Below are positions 35,870-44,650 of a DNA stretch of 64,000 nt, in pieces. A program made the position numbers and the translations under genes. Source of the DNA: CAVAWX01 sp963614215. Lineage in GTDB: Bacteria > Actinomycetota > Coriobacteriia > Coriobacteriales > QAMH01. The stretch is from assembly GCA_963614215.1 (NCBI GenBank), contig CAVECB010000006.1:6411-70410 (forward strand), in the 5' to 3' direction. Under the pieces are notes generated by a model. That model had not been told where the DNA came from, searched no databases, and saw nothing but the letters and a program-made list of their open reading frames with translations. Each line of letters opens with the position of its first letter. Within the stretch, counting starts at the first letter, position 1.

Positions 35870-37844
35870 ATCCATGCTCCACCAGCTTCTTGCTCAAAAA
35901 CTCCGCGTTGTCGGTCTCGGTTTGCGTGGGCTTGTACTTGTTCAGGAAGTCCGCCGCCTCGATGGTGCCGGAATACCACGACTGGCTGTTGAAATGGTCT
36001 TGCAGCCACTTGTTCTCGAACTTACGCCCATGCCGCGCCCATATCTCGTTTTGGGCGATGCATATCTGGTCGTCGCTCAGACCCGAGATGTCGGAATCGC
36101 TCAGCGCCTTCGTCGCGCTGTCCTTGAGCACGTAGGAGTTCGTGCCCGCCGTGTTGGTCGCGTTGCCGGCCGTGTTAGTCGCGTCGTTGCCCGACGAGCT
36201 ATTCTGGTTGGAGCCAGACCCCGTATTCGATCCGCTCACCGAAGAGTCCGAGCTTTGGACGAAAGTTTGCCGCGTGAACGACCAGTTCGAGCTCCATATC
36301 GACTTCGAGACCGGCGCACTCGACTCCATGGACACCGTGAGCGTGTGCAGGTTGTCCTCGTCGTACCAGCTGTAGCCTTTGAGCCTCACCCCGTCGGAGC
36401 TGCCGTTCAAATCGAATTCGAAGCCAGTTTGGCTTAAGGAATGCTTCAGGGTGCCGCTTGCCTGCCCCGAAAGGTCAATTGTGTTTTCCGTGCCAGAGCC
36501 GCCCGGATGGTGAGCCATGGTGTAGTCGGCCACGACAGAATCCGCCGAGCAGGTCTTGAAGGTCATCGAAGCCGTCTCCTCCAACGAACCGGAAGAGGAG
36601 AAGAAATACGACCTCAGGTTGGAGGCGGCAAAGCTCATGCCCTCCAGCTCCGTGTATTTCGTGGTGAAGTTCTCGGTCTTGGCCTCGCCGTCGACGACCC
36701 AGCCCTTTTCCGCGTCGAACCTAAACTTCTGCGAGACGTCGACGGAATCCTCGCCCCACCAGTATTTGACGCCGTAGGTCTCCTTGGCGCTGCACGTCTG
36801 CTTTTCTGCATCGAAATCGCAGGTGAAGTTGTCGACGGAATTGGAGACGCAGTAGCCGGCCTTGCTTGCGACCTTGCCGCTGTCGAGGTAGAACACCTCG
36901 ACGCCTTTTGTGGGCTTGGTGCTGTACCACGTCGCGCAAGAGGCCACAAGGTGTTTAAACCCGAAGCCCTCTTTGGTGAAATACCCTTGCGCGGTGTATT
37001 CCGACTCGAAGGAGTCGTTGGTCGCCTTGCCGTACCACTCGACGTAGTAGATGTCTTGGTTGGCCGACTTTATCCCGGATTTCACCGAAGAGGGAAGCTG
37101 CGAGTAGGCCGGCGAGGAGCTCTCAATCTTCTCGTTTTTGTTCAGGCGCGTGTCGCTGTATTTGTACTCCGAGCCGTTCGTGAATGCCGTCGAGATGAAA
37201 CCGGAATCGTAGCTTTCCTTCATCGACTGCTCGAGCGCCGAGGCAGAGACCTGCGAGCCGAGGTAGTTGAACACGTTGAAACCGACGATGGCGACCACCA
37301 CGACGGCCACGACGCTGATGGCGATTTTCTTGTTCTTGGGCACGGACAGCCAAGCCTTGAGCCCGCCGCCTGTCGCGGGTGCGGCAGCGGATGCAGCAGC
37401 AGGCGCAGGTTCGGCGGCAGACGCAGACGCGGGCGCAAACGCATCTGCGGACGCGGCGGCAGGCTCGGGCGCCGCATTTGGCGCATCGGGCATAGGTGTC
37501 GTCGCAGCGGCGTCGTCTTTCGCATCGGACATGGGCGCCGTCGCAGCAGCGTCATCTTTCGCATCGTCAGGCTGCTGTGCGGCATCGTCGGCGCTAGCGG
37601 CAGCGGGCGCATCGCTTACGTCCGCAGCGGCTTCATCACCGGCACCGGCAGCAGCACCGGTAGCAGCACCTGCAACAGCACCGGCAGCGCCCGCATCGGC
37701 CTGTTTTTCCGCATCAACGCTTTCATCCGGCTTCGAGAGGGCCTCGTCGCCCTCACGCTCTACTTTCTGCCCGCACTCGAGGCAAAACGCGTCGTCTTCC
37801 CCGATTTCCGTGCCGCAGTTCGTGCAAAACATCTTCGTGCTCAT
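35841..37844 (-). CDS. Zinc-ribbon membrane protein with C-terminal YARHG domain
   Basis: 667 residues from MSTKMFCTNCG, preceded by GGGAG. An N-terminal zinc ribbon (CTNC, then CLEC) is followed by about 150 residues rich in Ala, Pro, Asp and Glu, one membrane span (IAISVVAVVVVAIVGFNVF), a large extracytoplasmic region and a C-terminal YARHG domain (EIWARHGRKFENKWLQDHF). The domain is thought to act outside the cell in wall-related functions. The overlap with the amidase gene suggests a shared cell-envelope role. Function otherwise unknown. Confidence 0.8.
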   Translation of the reverse strand: MSTKMFCTNCGTEIGEDDAFCLECGQKVEREGDEALSKPDESVDAEKQADAGAAGAVAGAATGAAAGAGDEAAADVSDAPAAASADDAAQQPDDAKDDAAATAPMSDAKDDAAATTPMPDAPNAAPEPAAASADAFAPASASAAEPAPAAASAAAPATGGGLKAWLSVPKNKKIAISVVAVVVVAIVGFNVFNYLGSQVSASALEQSMKESYDSGFISTAFTNGSEYKYSDTRLNKNEKIESSSPAYSQLPSSVKSGIKSANQDIYYVEWYGKATNDSFESEYTAQGYFTKEGFGFKHLVASCATWYSTKPTKGVEVFYLDSGKVASKAGYCVSNSVDNFTCDFDAEKQTCSAKETYGVKYWWGEDSVDVSQKFRFDAEKGWVVDGEAKTENFTTKYTELEGMSFAASNLRSYFFSSSGSLEETASMTFKTCSADSVVADYTMAHHPGGSGTENTIDLSGQASGTLKHSLSQTGFEFDLNGSSDGVRLKGYSWYDEDNLHTLTVSMESSAPVSKSIWSSNWSFTRQTFVQSSDSSVSGSNTGSGSNQNSSSGNDATNTAGNATNTAGTNSYVLKDSATKALSDSDISGLSDDQICIAQNEIWARHGRKFENKWLQDHFNSQSWYSGTIEAADFLNKYKPTQTETDNAEFLSKKLVEHGYDVNKAHPN

Positions 37845-37909
37845 CGACTCCCGAACCCCCTTCGACTCGATTCCCCTGAAAACCGCCCCACCCCGGCCAA
37901 CAGGGCGTT

Positions 37910-38890
37910 TTATCCGGCGATCCTGCCCTTCTTCTTTTCGTATATCCCCAAGATTCCGACGACGACCATGACAATCGAGGCAAATATGGAGAGGTAGAAC
38001 CCGATGCCAAGGCTCATGAGCGAGCTGCTGGAGGAGATGCCGAAAAGAGACGACATCGACGACGCGACGCCGGCGACGCTGGAGATAGAGGACTGGAGCA
38101 GCATGTTCATCACGGCAAAAACAATCAGGCGGACATGCCGGGTGGAGTTTTCCTTCGTGACGAGCAGGTCGATTAGACACAAAATGGGCGGGAAGAGATA
38201 GATGAAAAACAGCGCCGAAAACGAGGACGTGTAGGAAAACGACCCCGCCATCGACATGAGCGAGGCAAGCGAAAAGCTGGCCGTGACCTGGTCAGACGTG
38301 CTCGACGCGGCCGGCAGAAAGAAGCACAGCACCATCAGGGCGGCGGCGCACACTCCGACGATGTCCCACAGGGAGCGGCCGCGCAGAAGCGACGACGAGG
38401 AATTGTCCAGCTTGCCCTGCAGGTTGGAGATTCCGCCCTTCACATCCACGGAAGGATGCGCCTGGGCTTGTTGGGGCGGCACCTGTGCTTGAGGTGGTAC
38501 CTGGGCCTGCTGTGCCTGCTGTTGCGGAGGCACCTGCGTCTGCTGTGCCTGTTGCTGCTGCTGCGGCGACACCTGGGCTTGTGTTTGCTGCGCTGGCTGC
38601 GCTTGAGATTGCGTCTGCTCCTGCGTTTGCGCGGGCGCCGGTTCGGACTTTGCCTCGGGCGTCGGTTCGGACTTTGCCTCGGGCGTCGGTTCGGATGCCG
38701 TCTCGGCCGGTTGCGCAGGCGCAACGTCAGCCGCAGGCACCGTCTCTACGACCTTTGCGGCTTCCTTTTTCTCCTCTGCGGTCTCGGGCGCCGCAGCCGC
38801 AGCGGCCGCTTGCGCTTCGAGCTTGGTGCCGCACCCCCTGCAAAAGTTCGCGCCGTCCGGGTTTTCCGTTTTGCAAGATTGACATTTCAT
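37910..38890 (-). CDS. Zinc-ribbon protein with Pro/Gln-rich linker and four membrane segments
   Basis: 326 residues. N-terminal zinc ribbon MKCQSCKTENPDGANFCRGC, then a low-complexity linker: a duplicated SEPTPEAK unit followed by Q/P/A-rich sequence (about residues 80-150). Four membrane segments make up the C-terminal half. A plain membrane protein of this design has no recognised activity. It stands 65 bases upstream of the YARHG protein and shares its N-terminal ribbon type, so the two may work together. Confidence 0.7.
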   Translation of the reverse strand: MKCQSCKTENPDGANFCRGCGTKLEAQAAAAAAAPETAEEKKEAAKVVETVPAADVAPAQPAETASEPTPEAKSEPTPEAKSEPAPAQTQEQTQSQAQPAQQTQAQVSPQQQQQAQQTQVPPQQQAQQAQVPPQAQVPPQQAQAHPSVDVKGGISNLQGKLDNSSSSLLRGRSLWDIVGVCAAALMVLCFFLPAASSTSDQVTASFSLASLMSMAGSFSYTSSFSALFFIYLFPPILCLIDLLVTKENSTRHVRLIVFAVMNMLLQSSISSVAGVASSMSSLFGISSSSSLMSLGIGFYLSIFASIVMVVVGILGIYEKKKGRIAG

Positions 38891-39246
38891 GAATGTGGAC
38901 CTCCTGTTTTTAGTCGATGCGGCCTCGCGCAGATGTGGCTTCCCTGCGCCTCGGCGCCTGTGGAAACTCCCCCTTTAAAGTCCGTCAAGTGTAGCACGCA
39001 ACACCCCTCTCCAAATCTTCACAAAAGCTTCGCTTACGGCAGACGGGGCTTTTGTGCTTGAATGGGTGCAGCGCGTCAGAAGAGGCGGACTCCACATACC
39101 GCTTGCGTACGAAGCGCTCGCCTGATTCATGTCCGGCGGGTGCTTTTTTGTTGCCTGCGGCATGCCGGCGCAATGCCTCGCCCGTCCCTTTCTTTTCGCG
39201 TTCCAGCCCGGCGCATGGACCGGGATCCGCTTGAAAGGAAACATTC
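38891..39246. promoter_or_regulatory. Divergent region between the zinc-ribbon gene and the MFS gene
   Basis: 356 bases without a gene. It holds an 8-base inverted repeat (ACAAAAGC and GCTTTTGT, about 39016-39055) with a 23-base loop that could be an operator or terminator-like stem. TACACT on the minus strand near 38990 is a weak -10 candidate for the zinc-ribbon operon. GAAAGGAAA before 39247 is the ribosome-binding site of the MFS gene. Confidence 0.3.
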
Positions 39247-40782
39247 GTGAACAAAGCTTCGAACGCGGCTGCCGCGTGCAACGCCGCACAGGCACCGCAC
39301 GCCGCCAGCACGCCCGGCGCCCCCGCGCCCCGCACCGCGCATCCCCACCCCTACCTGGCCATGATGGGTCTGTATCTTGGTGGGTTCACCGGCATGTACA
39401 GCGAGACGGCGCTCAACGTCGCCTTGCCCCAACTCTCCAGCGCCTTCGGTGTCGAGCTGTCCGCGGTGCAGTGGCTCGTCGTGGGATACATGCTCGCCAT
39501 CGGCATCGTCTTGCCCTTCTCCGGCCTTTTGCTCAAGTGGTTTTCCGCGCGCAAGGTCACCCTCTTTGCGCTGGCCGCGTTTTTCGTCGGCGCGCTGGCA
39601 AGCGGCCTGTCCATGAACTTTCCTACGGCGCTTGCCGGCCGTGTGATCCAAGGCGTGGGCACGGGCCTCATTTTGCCGCTCATGTTCTCCATGGTCGTCG
39701 AGGTCGTGCCGCCGCATAAAATCGGCGCAGCCATGGGGATAAACGCGCTCGTCATCATGTCGGCCACCGCCATAGGACCCACGCTGGCCGGCGTACTCGT
39801 GGGCTGCCTGTCCTGGCGCTGGATCTTCTTCAGTTTCGCCATCATCTTGGCTGTGGGCTTTGCCTTCACCGTGAAGTTCCAGCCCAACCCCTACGAGCTG
39901 ACGCGTCCGAAAATCGACCTTCTCTCCGTGCTTGCCTCGACGGCAGGTTTTGGCGGCGTGGTTTTGGGCGTGGGGATGTCGAGCTCGTTTGGCTGGGGGT
40001 CGGCGCCCGTCGTAGCCGCGCTTGTCGTCGGGGCAGCCGCGCTCGTCGTCTATGTACGCCGCCAGCTGGCCATGGAAGTACCCGTCATCAACCTACGCGT
40101 TTTCTGCATCGACGGTTTCCGCGTCGGGGCGCTAGCCGTGACCTTAAACTTCTCCATCACGCTGTCGGCCATGTACGTCTTGCCGCAGTTCTACCAAAAC
40201 TCCATGCTGCTTGCCGTCGGGCTGACGGGACTGGTGATGCTGCCGGGCGGTGTGGTGAACGCCATCGTCAGCATGCTGGCCGGGCGCGTCTACGACCGCA
40301 TCGGGGCGAAAAAGCCCGCCGTCGCAGGCTTTGTCCTCTCGATTGTCGCCTGCGTCATGCTGCTGTTCACCACGCCCGACTCGCCGCTGGGATATGTCGT
40401 TGCCTGCCACATCGTCTTGGTGGTGGGCGTGCCGCTGGCCATGTCGCCGTGCCAGACGCACGCGCTTGCCAGCCTGCCGCGCGAGATGTCCACCGACGGC
40501 AGCACCATGCTCAACACCCTGCAGCAGGTCATGGGTGCCATCGCGACGGCCGTCGCCACCTATCTTGTGACGAGAGGCTCGCAGCTCGCGGCCGGCGGCG
40601 GCATGGATACGGCAGCGGCGTTTGCACAGGGCGCGCATTGGGGCATCGTCTTTTCGCTCGTGCTCGCCGTCGCGGCACTCATCCTTGCACTGCGCCTGAA
40701 GTCCACCGCCCGCGAAGACGAGCCCGTCGTCATCAGCACGCGCGACGAGGGCAAAGCCGAGAGGCTTGGGGCGCGCGCCTGA
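39247..40782 (+). CDS. DHA2-type (14-span) MFS drug exporter
   Basis: 511 residues from a GTG with GAAAGGAAA upstream. An Ala/Pro-rich 35-residue N-terminus leads into about 14 membrane spans. GRVIQGVGTGLILPLMFSM corresponds to motif C-type sequence of the EmrB/QacA group, and LSWRWIFF is typical of the same subfamily. It probably exports toxic compounds or metabolites by proton antiport; the substrate cannot be told. No regulator gene is adjacent. Confidence 0.85.
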   Translation: MNKASNAAAACNAAQAPHAASTPGAPAPRTAHPHPYLAMMGLYLGGFTGMYSETALNVALPQLSSAFGVELSAVQWLVVGYMLAIGIVLPFSGLLLKWFSARKVTLFALAAFFVGALASGLSMNFPTALAGRVIQGVGTGLILPLMFSMVVEVVPPHKIGAAMGINALVIMSATAIGPTLAGVLVGCLSWRWIFFSFAIILAVGFAFTVKFQPNPYELTRPKIDLLSVLASTAGFGGVVLGVGMSSSFGWGSAPVVAALVVGAAALVVYVRRQLAMEVPVINLRVFCIDGFRVGALAVTLNFSITLSAMYVLPQFYQNSMLLAVGLTGLVMLPGGVVNAIVSMLAGRVYDRIGAKKPAVAGFVLSIVACVMLLFTTPDSPLGYVVACHIVLVVGVPLAMSPCQTHALASLPREMSTDGSTMLNTLQQVMGAIATAVATYLVTRGSQLAAGGGMDTAAAFAQGAHWGIVFSLVLAVAALILALRLKSTAREDEPVVISTRDEGKAERLGARA

Positions 40783-40826
40783 CAACGAAAGCGCGGCGGC
40801 GAAAGACGTTAGCGGAAAAGCCCGGC

Positions 40827-40866
40827 CGCAACGCGGCGTTTCCCATGCGGGATGCCCCGCGTTGCG
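40827..40866. terminator. Inverted repeat between convergent genes
   Basis: CGCAACGCGG (40827-40836) pairs perfectly with CCGCGTTGCG (40857-40866) across a 20-base loop, between the convergent MFS and PIN-toxin genes. There is no T run, so its action as a terminator is uncertain. A short direct repeat (CCGCGAAC, twice) follows. Confidence 0.45.
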
Positions 40867-40891
40867 CCGCGAACCGCCGCGAACCGCCGCG

Positions 40892-41398
40892 TCAGGATAT
40901 CGCCTCCAACCAGCTGCGGGCATCTGTCGCATCCATCGCCGCGACGGGACAATGGCGCAGCAGCTGCTCGTCGCCCGTGACCAGAGCCATCGCATCCGCG
41001 CGGAGAGCCGCCGCGATGAGCAAATTGTCCTCGTAATCAGAATGGAGCGCCCTGTGCTTGCAGGCAAGCTCGACGTCTGCCTCGTCGCATCCGACAGCGC
41101 AGGCCAGCGAGCGCATGGCAAGCAGGGCATCCCAAGCCGTGTCCCGCGCGACATGCGCATCTTGTTCGGAAAGGGCTGCGCCATGTTGCTCGCGCAAAAG
41201 GCGCTTTGCCTCTCTTTCGACGAGGAAGTACAGGTCTTTGCTCGTGGCGACCGTGTAGAGCAGGGCAACTTCCTCGCGCAATGCGAGCTTGATAAAGGCG
41301 ACGGCTGCCGCATGCCCGCGGCGGGAGGCGATGAAGTAGTCGAGCCATACGTTCGTATCGACTATAAAGCAGCGAAAGGGGGCGGAGACGGCATTCAT
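40892..41398 (-). CDS. PIN-domain toxin (VapC-like ribonuclease)
   Basis: 168 residues from MNAVSAPFRCF. The PIN fold shows the first acidic residue in FIVDTNVWLDYF, a middle acid in the SKDLYFLVERE region and the final acidic group in DYEDNLLIAAALRADA plus VTGDEQLL. Such enzymes cut tRNA or mRNA. Its ATG overlaps the stop of the upstream antitoxin gene (ATGA). Confidence 0.85.
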   Translation of the reverse strand: MNAVSAPFRCFIVDTNVWLDYFIASRRGHAAAVAFIKLALREEVALLYTVATSKDLYFLVEREAKRLLREQHGAALSEQDAHVARDTAWDALLAMRSLACAVGCDEADVELACKHRALHSDYEDNLLIAAALRADAMALVTGDEQLLRHCPVAAMDATDARSWLEAIS

Positions 41399-41772
41399 GC
41401 AAGGAACCCCTCCCGCTCGGCCTCGTCCCATGCCCGACCTTTCAGGTCTTCGAGCGGGGCATCCAGCGACGAGAAGAGTGCAGGGTCGGCACCCGCTTCT
41501 TTCAACCTACACTCGAACAAGCCGGCTTTTTCCTCCGCTATCCGCAGTAGCTCCTCTTTTTGCGCTGCACGGTTTTTCGCCGCAATCCCCTTTTGACCAG
41601 GGCGCAAGAAAGAAACGATATCTTCGGGCGAGGATGCGTGGAGGCTCGCGAACTCCCATAGAAAGCGAACCGCCTGCGTGGGAGTGAAACCCGCCGAGGC
41701 AAGCGCCGCATCTCCCTTCGATTTGAGTTGCGGGTCTATCCTTGCGTTTATCTGCGCCGTGGCTGCTTGCAT
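41395..41772 (-). CDS. RelB/DinJ-type antitoxin paired with a PIN toxin
   Basis: 125 residues from MQAATAQINARIDPQL, preceded by GAGGAGGGG. The N-terminal ribbon-helix-helix (INARIDPQLKSKGDAALASA, GFTPTQAVRFLWEFA) is of the RelB/DinJ type, followed by a charged C-terminal toxin-binding tail. RelB antitoxins usually accompany RelE-fold toxins, so the PIN partner is a swapped combination. The pair probably autoregulates. Confidence 0.8.
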   Translation of the reverse strand: MQAATAQINARIDPQLKSKGDAALASAGFTPTQAVRFLWEFASLHASSPEDIVSFLRPGQKGIAAKNRAAQKEELLRIAEEKAGLFECRLKEAGADPALFSSLDAPLEDLKGRAWDEAEREGFLA

Positions 41773-41893
41773 ACGTCCCCTCCTCCTCGACATCGCAGCG
41801 TGCCATGATGGTAGACAAAGTAGTGCAAGCTGTAAAGCAAAACGTAAAGCAAATCGGCATTTTGAATCTGATGAAGCACAGTTCGGCTCCCTC

Positions 41894-41934
41894 TTGACAG
41901 CCGAGCGTGGATATAGATAATGAGAATCATTCCT
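41894..41934 (+). promoter_or_regulatory. Promoter with overlapping Fur-box-like operator for rubrerythrin
   Basis: TTGACA at 41894-41899 and GATAAT at 41916-41921 are separated by 16 bases, a near-consensus sigma-70 promoter. GATAATGAGAATCATTCCT (41916-41934) overlaps the -10 and matches the 19-base Fur box GATAATGATAATCATTATC at about 15 positions. Control by a Fur-family protein (Fur or PerR) responding to iron or peroxide is inferred. Confidence 0.65.
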
Positions 41935-41996
41935 ATTAAGGAATCAATGAGTACCACGAGAAGGGGGTTTCTCCCCCGCGAGAGGAAGGTTTCACC

Positions 41997-42554
41997 ATGA
42001 AGTTTGTATGCCCCGTGTGCGGTTATGTGGAAGAGTTCGACGGCGACGAGCTGCCCGCCGACTTCGTCTGCCCCCAGTGCGGCGTGCCCGGCAGCAAGTT
42101 CACCAAGATGGGCGGCGAGATGACCTGGGCCGCCGAGCACGTGGTGGGCGTCGCCAAGGCCGACGGCGTTTCCGACGACATCGTCGAGGACCTGCGCGCC
42201 AACTTCAACGGCGAGTGCTCCGAGGTCGGGATGTATTTGGCCATGTCGCGCGTGGCCTACCGCGAGGGCTATCCCGAGGTCGGCGAGTACTACAAGACGG
42301 CCGCCTTTGAGGAAGCCGAGCACGCCGCGAAGTTCGCCGAGCTTTTGGGCGAGGTCGTGACCGATTCCACCAAGAAGAATCTGGAGCTGCGCGTCGAGGC
42401 TGAAAACGGCGCCACCGCCGGCAAGGTCGACCTCGCGACGAGGGCCAAGGCCGCCGGGCTGGACGCCATCCACGACACCGTCCACGAGATGGCTCGCGAC
42501 GAGGCCCGCCACGGCCGCGCATTTGCTGGCCTGCTGAAGCGCTATTTCGGCTAG
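41997..42554 (+). CDS. Reverse rubrerythrin (rubredoxin domain first), peroxide reductase
   Basis: 185 residues. The rubredoxin domain (FVCPVCGYVEEF, then VCPQCGVPGSKF) is at the N-terminus, before the four-helix ferritin-like domain with its diiron ligands in ECSEVGMYLAMSR, FEEAEHAAKFAE and DEARHGRAFAGL. This domain order defines reverse rubrerythrins, which reduce hydrogen peroxide in anaerobes. It is a single-gene unit with its own promoter and terminator. Confidence 0.92.
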   Translation: MKFVCPVCGYVEEFDGDELPADFVCPQCGVPGSKFTKMGGEMTWAAEHVVGVAKADGVSDDIVEDLRANFNGECSEVGMYLAMSRVAYREGYPEVGEYYKTAAFEEAEHAAKFAELLGEVVTDSTKKNLELRVEAENGATAGKVDLATRAKAAGLDAIHDTVHEMARDEARHGRAFAGLLKRYFG

Positions 42555-42563
42555 GGTTTTGTT

Positions 42564-42604
42564 GAACGGACGCCCCCTTTTGCCCTGGAGGCGTCCGTTC
42601 TTTT
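42564..42604 (+). terminator. Rho-independent terminator after the rubrerythrin gene
   Basis: GAACGGACGCC (42564-42574) pairs perfectly with GGCGTCCGTTC (42590-42600), followed by TTTT. The 11-base GC-rich stem ten bases after the stop codon is a strong intrinsic terminator. Confidence 0.9.
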
Positions 42605-42647
42605 CGAAAGTGCCGCCTTCTTTACGCAGGCAGCTCCTTTAGCGCTC

Positions 42648-43631
42648 CTACTCGGCGTCCTCGCGGCGCGCGATAGCGTTGTCGTAGCTCTTGGTGCCGA
42701 CGAAGATTTCTTTCGTGTAGGGGTTGTGGCCGAGCTTCTTGCTGCGGTAGAACACGTAGCCGAGCGCCGCGATGTTGGCCACCAGCGCCAGAATCGAGAT
42801 GACCAGGTTCACGTCCGGGTTGTTCACGCTTTGCACGGCAAAGATCGAGTCGTTGGCAAACATCGGCACGACCTGGCAGAACATGCACCACAGCGCCAGG
42901 GTGTTCGCGCGGTTTTGGATCCAGCCGCCTTTGTTCCAAATCAGGCCGGCCACCGTTGGCGCGAGCAGCAGCGCCAGGCCGCAGTACCAGCTGTGCGTGG
43001 GCAGGCAGTTGTAGGTGTAGCAGAAGTTCCAAATGTCGTAGGAGATGATGAAGACCCAGGTCATGTCCGGCCACAGCATGTCTTGCTTCTTCTTGGAGAC
43101 GTAGATGCCGAACCAGCCCGTCATGACGAAAATGTTCATCAGACCGGCGATGCCGTTGAAGACGTTGTGCCAGCCGCCGTTTAACGTCACGCCCTCGCTC
43201 GAGACCCAAGTCGTGCCGAAGGCGCGGATGGCGCTCTCGAAGTCGGAGACCACGGCGATCAGGATGTTGATGGCCACGATGACGAACGGGAAGCACTTAA
43301 ACCAATGCGACTTGCCGATGCTGCCCCACTGGTATTTCAGCACCATAAAGCCGATGCAGCCGGCCGTCGCGGCATAGAGCTTCGCGTAGTGAAACCAGCT
43401 GTTCATGTCTGTGTGTGTCGGGTTGGCGAGTGCCCAGCCCTGACCGAGCGCGGCACATACGGCCACAACGACGAAGTAGACCGTCAGGCAGGCGGGCAGC
43501 ACGAGGAAGCAGAAGACGCCGCCGGCTTTGGAGCGGCGGGCGAACTCGTTGGCCAGGATGAGGGCGATGAAGACGATCGCCCATCCCACCCATTGGAACA
43601 CGGCGTTGTCTCCGTACACATCAAATAGCAT
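42648..43631 (-). CDS. Conserved multi-span membrane protein of unknown function (DUF5692-like)
   Basis: 327 residues with about nine hydrophobic segments, and tryptophan/tyrosine-rich loops (WPDMTWVFIISYDIWNFCYT, LPTHSWYCGLALLLAPTVA). The name DUF5692 comes from memory of similar coriobacterial membrane proteins and is tentative. GAAAGGGG precedes the ATG. No enzymatic motif is visible. It stands alone between two terminator-like boundaries. Confidence 0.7.
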   Translation of the reverse strand: MLFDVYGDNAVFQWVGWAIVFIALILANEFARRSKAGGVFCFLVLPACLTVYFVVVAVCAALGQGWALANPTHTDMNSWFHYAKLYAATAGCIGFMVLKYQWGSIGKSHWFKCFPFVIVAINILIAVVSDFESAIRAFGTTWVSSEGVTLNGGWHNVFNGIAGLMNIFVMTGWFGIYVSKKKQDMLWPDMTWVFIISYDIWNFCYTYNCLPTHSWYCGLALLLAPTVAGLIWNKGGWIQNRANTLALWCMFCQVVPMFANDSIFAVQSVNNPDVNLVISILALVANIAALGYVFYRSKKLGHNPYTKEIFVGTKSYDNAIARREDAE

Positions 43632-43772
43632 GGCAGACCCCTTTCATGTAGGCAAAACGCTCGCTTCGGTCTCCCTTCAGGCTCGGAGACGAGCTTTGAT
43701 AAGGGGATTATGCCACGCTTTCACACACAATTTCTCCACAATTTTGAAAATGGGGAAAACTCCTGCTTGCGG

Positions 43773-44624
43773 CTATTGTTCACGCGTCGGGCGCGCGTTT
43801 TTGGAGCCACGGCACAGCTGCCAAAAGGCCACGGCACTTGCCGCCGCGACGTTGAGCGAATCGATGCCGCGGTCCATAGGGATCTTCACCGTGTAGTCGC
43901 AGGCCGCTATCGTGGATGGAGCCAGTCCGTCGCCTTCCGTGCCGAAGACCAGCGCCAGGCGCTCCTCGGCGTTCAAGGCCGCGTCGTCAATGTCCACGCT
44001 GTCGTCTTCAAGGGCAAACGCCGCCGTGGCAAAGCCGTGCGCGCGTATGCGCTCGATGCCCGGATGCGGCCAGTCGGATGCCTCGTTGCCGATGCGGCAC
44101 CACGGCAGCTGGAAGACGGCGCCCATGCTCACGCGCACGCTGCGGCGGTAGAACGGGTCGCAACAACTCGGGGTGACGAGCACGCCGTCTGCCCCGAGGG
44201 CTGCCGCGCTGCGAAAAGCCGCGCCCACGTTCGTGTGATCGACGAGGTTTTCGAGCACGGCGATGCGGCGGGCGCCCGACAGCACCTCCTCGACGCTCGG
44301 CAGCGGCGGACGGCGGAAGGCCGCAAGCACGCCGCGTGTGAGGTTGAAGCCAGTCAGGCCCCGCAGTAGCGCCTCGTCGCCCGTATAGACCGCCACCTCG
44401 CCGCAGCGCTCTATCAGTTCGGCGCACGAGGCGACAAGCTTGCGGCCCATGAGCATGGACACGCAGGAAAGGCCGGCATCGAGCGCGCGGGATATGACCT
44501 TGGGCGATTCGGCGATGAGCAGACCCTTTGCCGGCTCGAGCTTGCTGCGCAGCTGCCGCTCGGTCAGGTGCGCATACACCTCAACCCCTGGCGCATCCAG
44601 GCTTTCTATCTCGACAAGCTTCAT
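43773..44624 (-). CDS. SpoU/TrmH-family RNA 2'-O-methyltransferase
   Basis: 283 residues from MKLVEIESLD, preceded by GAGGAGGG. SPOUT motifs: NLVDHTNVGAAFRSAAAL (motif 1), LALVFGTEGDGL (motif 2) and IPMDRGIDSLNVAAASAVAFW (motif 3). The enzyme methylates a ribose in rRNA or tRNA; the exact site cannot be told. It begins 27 bases after the ATPase stop. Confidence 0.92.
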   Translation of the reverse strand: MKLVEIESLDAPGVEVYAHLTERQLRSKLEPAKGLLIAESPKVISRALDAGLSCVSMLMGRKLVASCAELIERCGEVAVYTGDEALLRGLTGFNLTRGVLAAFRRPPLPSVEEVLSGARRIAVLENLVDHTNVGAAFRSAAALGADGVLVTPSCCDPFYRRSVRVSMGAVFQLPWCRIGNEASDWPHPGIERIRAHGFATAAFALEDDSVDIDDAALNAEERLALVFGTEGDGLAPSTIAACDYTVKIPMDRGIDSLNVAAASAVAFWQLCRGSKNARPTREQ

Positions 44625-44650
44625 GCACGCCCTCCTCTCATACCCCGCAC

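Noticed and set aside
43659..43694. GC-rich stem in the leader of the DUF5692-like gene
   Set aside because: The pairing (GTCTCC with GGAGAC) is short and partly overlaps a second pairing; too weak to call a riboswitch or attenuator.
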